From Sulfurovum sp. (GTDB lineage Bacteria; Campylobacterota; Campylobacteria; Campylobacterales; Sulfurovaceae): a stretch of 9,506 nt of DNA. Made by a program: the position numbers and the translations under genes. Numbering within the stretch: position 1 is the stretch's first letter; each line of letters opens with the position of its first letter. Location: assembly GCA_030626265.1 (NCBI GenBank), contig DAOUPF010000027.1, positions 1-9,506 of the forward strand, written 5' to 3'. Positions 5,379 to 9,506 of this stretch are shown piece after piece. A model generated the notes under the pieces. That model made no database searches. It had not been told where the DNA came from and worked only from the letters and a program-made list of their open reading frames with translations.

Positions 5379-8300
5379 ATGTTGAGAGTATTATTGGTAT
5401 TTTTAATGATGTTTGTGTTGACGGGGTGTGATTGGGGGGGCATGAGAGGTCATGAGACCAATAATAGTATTAATATTGATTTGAATGACAGTATAGATGA
5501 TAATATAACCTTAGTCTCAATAGATATAAAATCAGGCACATCTTCTATGAAAATAAATACTACACAGATCTTAAATGCAACTGCATACTACTCTAATAAT
5601 AGCTCATCAGATGTATCCTCTAACATAGAGTGGATAGTAGGTGATAGTAGTATCCTCATTGTAGATAGTAATGGTAAACTCTCTGCACTAAAAATAGGTG
5701 TAACCACCATAAAAGCTAAAATAGATAATACAGAGTCTAATACAATAAACATTACTGTACTCTCAGATGATACGCTAGCACCTGTTATCACACTAAATGG
5801 TGATGATAATATAACTCTGCTTCCATACTTTAGATATGAGGAGCTAGGAGCTACAGCTACTGATACAAGAGATGGAAATATCAGTGTAGTAATATCAAGT
5901 AGCGTAGATATAACCAAAGAGGGAGTATATACAGTAAGATATATAGCTACAGATAAAGCAGGTAATAAAGCTGAGAAGTATAGAACAGTTACAGTGAAGC
6001 TCTCTGTAAATAGTGTAATGAAAAGAGAGACATACCCTGTTATTCCAAATGATATGATTTATATAAGTGTCAATCCATTTGGAGAAGGTTCTTATAGCTC
6101 TGACATAGGTAGTATAGACTTTGATTCAGATAGAAATATGACAGATAATATCATTTACGAGTATTTTCCAAAATCTGATGAGAATATAATCATAACAGCT
6201 ACCCCAAAAGATAGTACCAGAATAAAAACATGGATAGGATGCGATAGTATCTCTAAAGACAATACCATGTGTACAGTATCACTAAACTCCTCTCATGAAA
6301 TAACCCCTATATTTGAATACAAAGAATTTATAGTTGTTGATAACCTATTCGATATGAGTGGTGTGTCTGAGATGACTTATGATTGGAATGAGACAACTCA
6401 GTTAGATGGTAATGGAACAGCTATAATGACTGTAGAGAATAATGCAACTTTAATTGAGTCTATAGATAAAATAGTAGCAGGTGACTATATAAATTATTCA
6501 AATCCTATAAGAAGCTTCCTTAGAAAAGTTATTAGTATTGAGAAAATTGCAGATAATAAGTATAAATTTGTCTCCGTAGATGTTCCACTTAATGAAGTTA
6601 TAGAGCAGGGTACTATCTTTATGCAAGAAGCTATAAATAAAACATCTATGGGTGAGAGTAGCAAAAGTACATCGTCATTAAAGAAGACATTAGCTGATGT
6701 TTCATTGGGAGATAGTATAGGAGGCTCAGGAAGTGAAAATGGTACAGGTTGGAGTACAGGAGGTAGTGCAAATGTCAGTGCAAATATTAGTATAGGTATA
6801 ACTATTGCAGGATTTGAAGTTACAAGTGCTACAACAGGACTAAGTAGTAATAGTACATTTGCTGCAACTGCTTCTGCAAGTACAAGTTTTAAAAGGAGTA
6901 TAGATTTATTTGAGAAGTCTTTTAAGCCACCAAGTAAGTATATACAATATATAGTGGGGCCATTTAGAATTTTCCCTTATATTAAAACTAAAGGAAAATT
7001 ATTAGTAGCTGCTAATCTTAAGAGCCATGAGGGTAGTGCAAATACTTCCATGGGAGCATCTGGAGGGTTTAGCTCGGGATACCATTATAGTAAAGAGACA
7101 GGTGGCAAAAACTACTCCACATCAGACTCTAGTACATATAAAGCTGGAGATATAAATACTGTTGGTGATATGTCTGCTACAGTTTCTGTAACTGCAGGAA
7201 TTGGATTTGATGGTTATTTTATGCCATTATTAGGTGCCTTAAAATTAAATGGAGAGATTGGAGTTGGTCTTGACCCTTATATAAAAGTAGAAGCAAAGTG
7301 TGATAAGTGTTTTGGAAAGAAGATTGGTAATGTTGGAATAAAAGGATACGGGTATGGTAAAGTAGGTGCTGAGGTTAATCTCTTATTGACGAAAATTAGT
7401 ATAGGTGACACAATAAAGTTAAATCTATTTGATTTAAATTACCAATTTCTAAATAAACCTCTTACTTTTTGTGAAGAAGAAGGCTCAAATACAGGAGGTC
7501 CATCATCAGGCCTCTTTACCGCTTCTGTATCTTGGGGCAATCCAGCAGCTGAGCTTACTATATCAAATGGCTTGATGAGTGAGCAGGGTAAAACATGTAC
7601 TTCCCACTCTATAGGTTCTGGAGACTTGACTCTATATAGTGTTTACCCTGGACACTATGCTGTAAGCGTATCTGCTGGAGATACTAAATATGTATCAGAT
7701 GAAGAGATGCCTGATAGCGTAGGTATCTCTATCTCTGTACCAGGCGGAGCTACATCCATGTCAGCTTATATATCACATAAAAATGATTATAGTTTAGGAC
7801 AGGTAGCTGATATATATATATGGAGGTCCAAACCAGAAGATCCTGTGGAGGTTGTACCTATACCGTATAGTGGTGGAGGTGGTAGTACTTATGGTCTCAC
7901 TGGTGGTTGGAGTAGTGGTTGGACTTATATACCAGGTGATGGTGTACCACCATCAATATCTGAGAACACCCCATACGAGCATGTAGAGATAGAGAAAGAG
8001 CTATGTATCCCAGCATTGAGCTGTGGCTGTAAACCATGCCAGTACGACATCATACCAATGCTAAACCAAGCAAACCTAGGACCTATAAGTGGAGGACAAT
8101 TCCGTATATATAAAGCTACAGAGTTTGGACGCAGTGATATCGAGTATCTATATGAAGGAGAGACAAGTATAGGTGATGATATAGATAAAGCAGGTATCAT
8201 GGAGATACCAGTAGTACTAGCAGGTAGAACAGCAGAGACTACTGAACAACTAGAGTTCATGCAGAAGATACAAAACTATGATGGTGACTTCATCATAGAG

Positions 8301-9506
8301 GTGTCTGGTGGGCTAGATATAGATGTAGATGATAACTGGATAGTAGATGATACATACACACCACTAAATGGGACAATACACTCAATCATCAGTAGAGAAG
8401 AGCTAACGATGAATATGTATAAGATAAATATCTTAACAGAGCTTGCTTTCCAAGTCTCTAAAGACCTGCTAGGTGATACATACGATAAAAACCAACTAGA
8501 TAACCGCTTGAATGATATAGCAAAAAAAGTACTTATAGATAAACTATACCCACTTTCAGCAGCACCTCTGGGTAGAGCAGATATAGTATATTGGTTGCCA
8601 AATGCAAATAAAAACTGGTTGGTAAAAAGTTATCCAAATGATTTACATCCAATAGTAATGAAAGCCCATAGAGGTGAGTACCTAGGTGATGATGCATATG
8701 ACTTTATATACGGGAGTATAGATGTGCAGAGTAACCCCGCTCCAATACTTAGTGCTACTTGGTTCTATGTAGATGAGAATGAGACAGCTCCATACCTACT
8801 AGGTAGTATGAAAGTTAAAAGTGAAGGTAATAGCTCTATAGTGTCATACACAATGAATGATGCAAATAGCTCTAAGTTCTATGTAGATAATACAGGTAAT
8901 ATATACCTAAAAGATACAGAGAGCTTAGATTATGAGATAGATAGATACTATGATATGTTCGTAAAAGCTACAAACTCCAATGGAGATAGTAGAGCAGTTA
9001 TCCTAAGAGTACCGATTAACGATATAGCAGACTCACCTACCTTTTTAGAGCTAAAAGGTGGAACAGTAGCAGAGGATGCTAATGAGAGTGACTATGTAGG
9101 ACAAGTTGTATTTAATGATAACGGTTCACCTATAGATAGCTACTTACTGTCAGGACTAGATATGGATGAGTTTACAATAGATAGTAACGGTACTATCAGA
9201 GTGAGTGCTAACGCTAACCTAGACTACGAGACAAACTATGGTAAGCTAATATCAGTAACAGCACATAATGTATTTGGTAATAGCTCAGTGGCTAAACTGA
9301 CTATAAATATATCTGATGTACTGGACACACCATCTATACAGCGTAAAGAGTTACATGTAACAGAAAACTCAATAGGTGGTACTCTAGTAGGACAGCTAGA
9401 TATAAGCTCCCCTACACCTATAGAGAATATCACACTGCTAAACAATGATGATGGAGCATTCAATATTTCTATAGATGGTAATATCACAGTATCGGCATCA
9501 GCAGAT
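5379..9506 (+). CDS. Large multidomain secreted lipoprotein with Ig-like and cadherin-like domains (partial, 3' end beyond window)
   Basis: The frame is open for 1376 codons to the window edge. Residues 1-17 form a lipoprotein signal peptide with lipobox LTGC (Cys17), so the protein should be exported by Sec, cut by Lsp and membrane-anchored. Asp18 is the +2 residue, an inner-membrane retention signal in E. coli; its meaning in Campylobacterota is unclear. Residues 44-128 match a BIG2 Ig-like domain (IKSGTSS, VDSNGKLSALKIGVTTIKA). Residues 134-207 match the DUF5011/Cry22-type Ig fold (EELGATATDTRDGNIS, YIATDKAGN). Residues about 228-314 resemble a divergent InlB B-repeat (TATPKDSTRIKTWIGC) with a probable C288-C298 disulfide. 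Residues about 440-690 are beta-rich, with CDKC at 641-644. A GGGGS linker near 831-836 precedes cysteines 876, 882, 884 and 887. A helical stretch spans about 1010-1060. Cadherin-like repeats of about 97-100 aa start near 1130. Adhesion or cell-surface contact is the likely role; no catalytic domain is visible. Confidence 0.85.
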   Translation, partial: MLRVLLVFLMMFVLTGCDWGGMRGHETNNSINIDLNDSIDDNITLVSIDIKSGTSSMKINTTQILNATAYYSNNSSSDVSSNIEWIVGDSSILIVDSNGKLSALKIGVTTIKAKIDNTESNTINITVLSDDTLAPVITLNGDDNITLLPYFRYEELGATATDTRDGNISVVISSSVDITKEGVYTVRYIATDKAGNKAEKYRTVTVKLSVNSVMKRETYPVIPNDMIYISVNPFGEGSYSSDIGSIDFDSDRNMTDNIIYEYFPKSDENIIITATPKDSTRIKTWIGCDSISKDNTMCTVSLNSSHEITPIFEYKEFIVVDNLFDMSGVSEMTYDWNETTQLDGNGTAIMTVENNATLIESIDKIVAGDYINYSNPIRSFLRKVISIEKIADNKYKFVSVDVPLNEVIEQGTIFMQEAINKTSMGESSKSTSSLKKTLADVSLGDSIGGSGSENGTGWSTGGSANVSANISIGITIAGFEVTSATTGLSSNSTFAATASASTSFKRSIDLFEKSFKPPSKYIQYIVGPFRIFPYIKTKGKLLVAANLKSHEGSANTSMGASGGFSSGYHYSKETGGKNYSTSDSSTYKAGDINTVGDMSATVSVTAGIGFDGYFMPLLGALKLNGEIGVGLDPYIKVEAKCDKCFGKKIGNVGIKGYGYGKVGAEVNLLLTKISIGDTIKLNLFDLNYQFLNKPLTFCEEEGSNTGGPSSGLFTASVSWGNPAAELTISNGLMSEQGKTCTSHSIGSGDLTLYSVYPGHYAVSVSAGDTKYVSDEEMPDSVGISISVPGGATSMSAYISHKNDYSLGQVADIYIWRSKPEDPVEVVPIPYSGGGGSTYGLTGGWSSGWTYIPGDGVPPSISENTPYEHVEIEKELCIPALSCGCKPCQYDIIPMLNQANLGPISGGQFRIYKATEFGRSDIEYLYEGETSIGDDIDKAGIMEIPVVLAGRTAETTEQLEFMQKIQNYDGDFIIEVSGGLDIDVDDNWIVDDTYTPLNGTIHSIISREELTMNMYKINILTELAFQVSKDLLGDTYDKNQLDNRLNDIAKKVLIDKLYPLSAAPLGRADIVYWLPNANKNWLVKSYPNDLHPIVMKAHRGEYLGDDAYDFIYGSIDVQSNPAPILSATWFYVDENETAPYLLGSMKVKSEGNSSIVSYTMNDANSSKFYVDNTGNIYLKDTESLDYEIDRYYDMFVKATNSNGDSRAVILRVPINDIADSPTFLELKGGTVAEDANESDYVGQVVFNDNGSPIDSYLLSGLDMDEFTIDSNGTIRVSANANLDYETNYGKLISVTAHNVFGNSSVAKLTINISDVLDTPSIQRKELHVTENSIGGTLVGQLDISSPTPIENITLLNNDDGAFNISIDGNITVSASAD
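5434..5440 (+). repeat. G7 homopolymer directly after the lipobox
   Basis: Seven consecutive G residues encode parts of Trp19-Gly20-Gly21. Loss of one G gives a TGA after TGG GGG GCA, and gain of one gives a TGA after a few more codons (CAT GAG AGG TCA TGA). Either change would abolish the protein. Longer poly-G tracts drive phase variation in Campylobacter and Helicobacter; at 7 this tract is at the short end. Confidence 0.5.
8766..9506 (+). repeat. Tandem cadherin-like protein repeats (two complete, third cut by window edge)
   Basis: Repeat starts are YVDENETAPYLLGSM at residue 1130, VAEDANESDYVGQVV at 1230 and VTENSIGGTLVGQLD at 1327, a period of 97-100 aa. Each complete unit has a (D/S)NTGNI or DSNGTI turn, an LDYE motif and an inter-repeat hinge (INDIADSP, ISDVLDTP) resembling the cadherin DxNDNxP calcium-binding linker in degenerate form. 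Similarity is at protein level; the DNA copies are diverged. Confidence 0.75.

Noticed and set aside
5588..9487. Reverse-strand open frames opposite the lipoprotein gene (5588-5917, 7925-8260, 9236-9487)
   Set aside because: The + strand frame is open throughout and carries clear Ig-like and cadherin-like motifs; the reverse frames show no domain and have no convincing start signals.

Overview
The window looks like low-G+C chromosomal DNA of a Campylobacterota (epsilonproteobacterial) species, probably a free-living relative of Sulfurimonas, Sulfurovum or Arcobacter. This is inferred from three things: the A+T-rich, ATA/AGA/CTA-rich codon use, a tandem dynamin-like gene pair like the one known in Campylobacter jejuni, and a cadherin-type lipoprotein of a kind I associate with these bacteria. 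No rRNA, tRNA or marker gene fixes the taxon. Every gene I can support is on the + strand.

Positions 1-5112 hold a very tightly packed gene string. It begins with the last codons of an unidentified gene (stop 60-62). A possible 44-codon small ORF follows (62-196), then an internally shortened RhuM-family gene (193-732). Last come two large dynamin-like GTPases (734-3112 and 3109-5112). The junctions are TGATG, ATGA, a 1-nt gap and ATGA, which indicates one operon with translational coupling. The two GTPases have complete G1, G3 and G4 motifs and resemble the C. jejuni DLP1/DLP2 pair, which forms a hetero-oligomer that tethers membranes. Dynamin-like pairs and RhuM genes are both seen in accessory or defence-type neighbourhoods, so a membrane-acting anti-phage or stress module is a reasonable hypothesis. 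It is not shown by the sequence.

The first 350 bases are unusually structured. Two 24-bp direct repeats (one mismatch) flank a 9-bp-stem hairpin, and a perfect 13-bp-stem hairpin lies inside the RhuM-like gene.

Positions 5113-5378 are a 266-bp A+T-rich intergenic region with a weak terminator candidate, -10-like boxes and a strong ribosome-binding site for the next gene. From 5379 to the window edge (9506) a single frame stays open for 1376 codons. It encodes the N-terminal part of a large secreted lipoprotein. In order it has a lipobox, a BIG2 Ig-like domain, a DUF5011-type Ig-like domain, a divergent InlB B-repeat-type domain, a long beta-rich region, a glycine-rich linker with a cysteine cluster, a helical segment, and cadherin-like repeats that continue past the edge. 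A G7 tract directly after the lipobox is a possible phase-variation switch. This gene is probably independent of the upstream operon.
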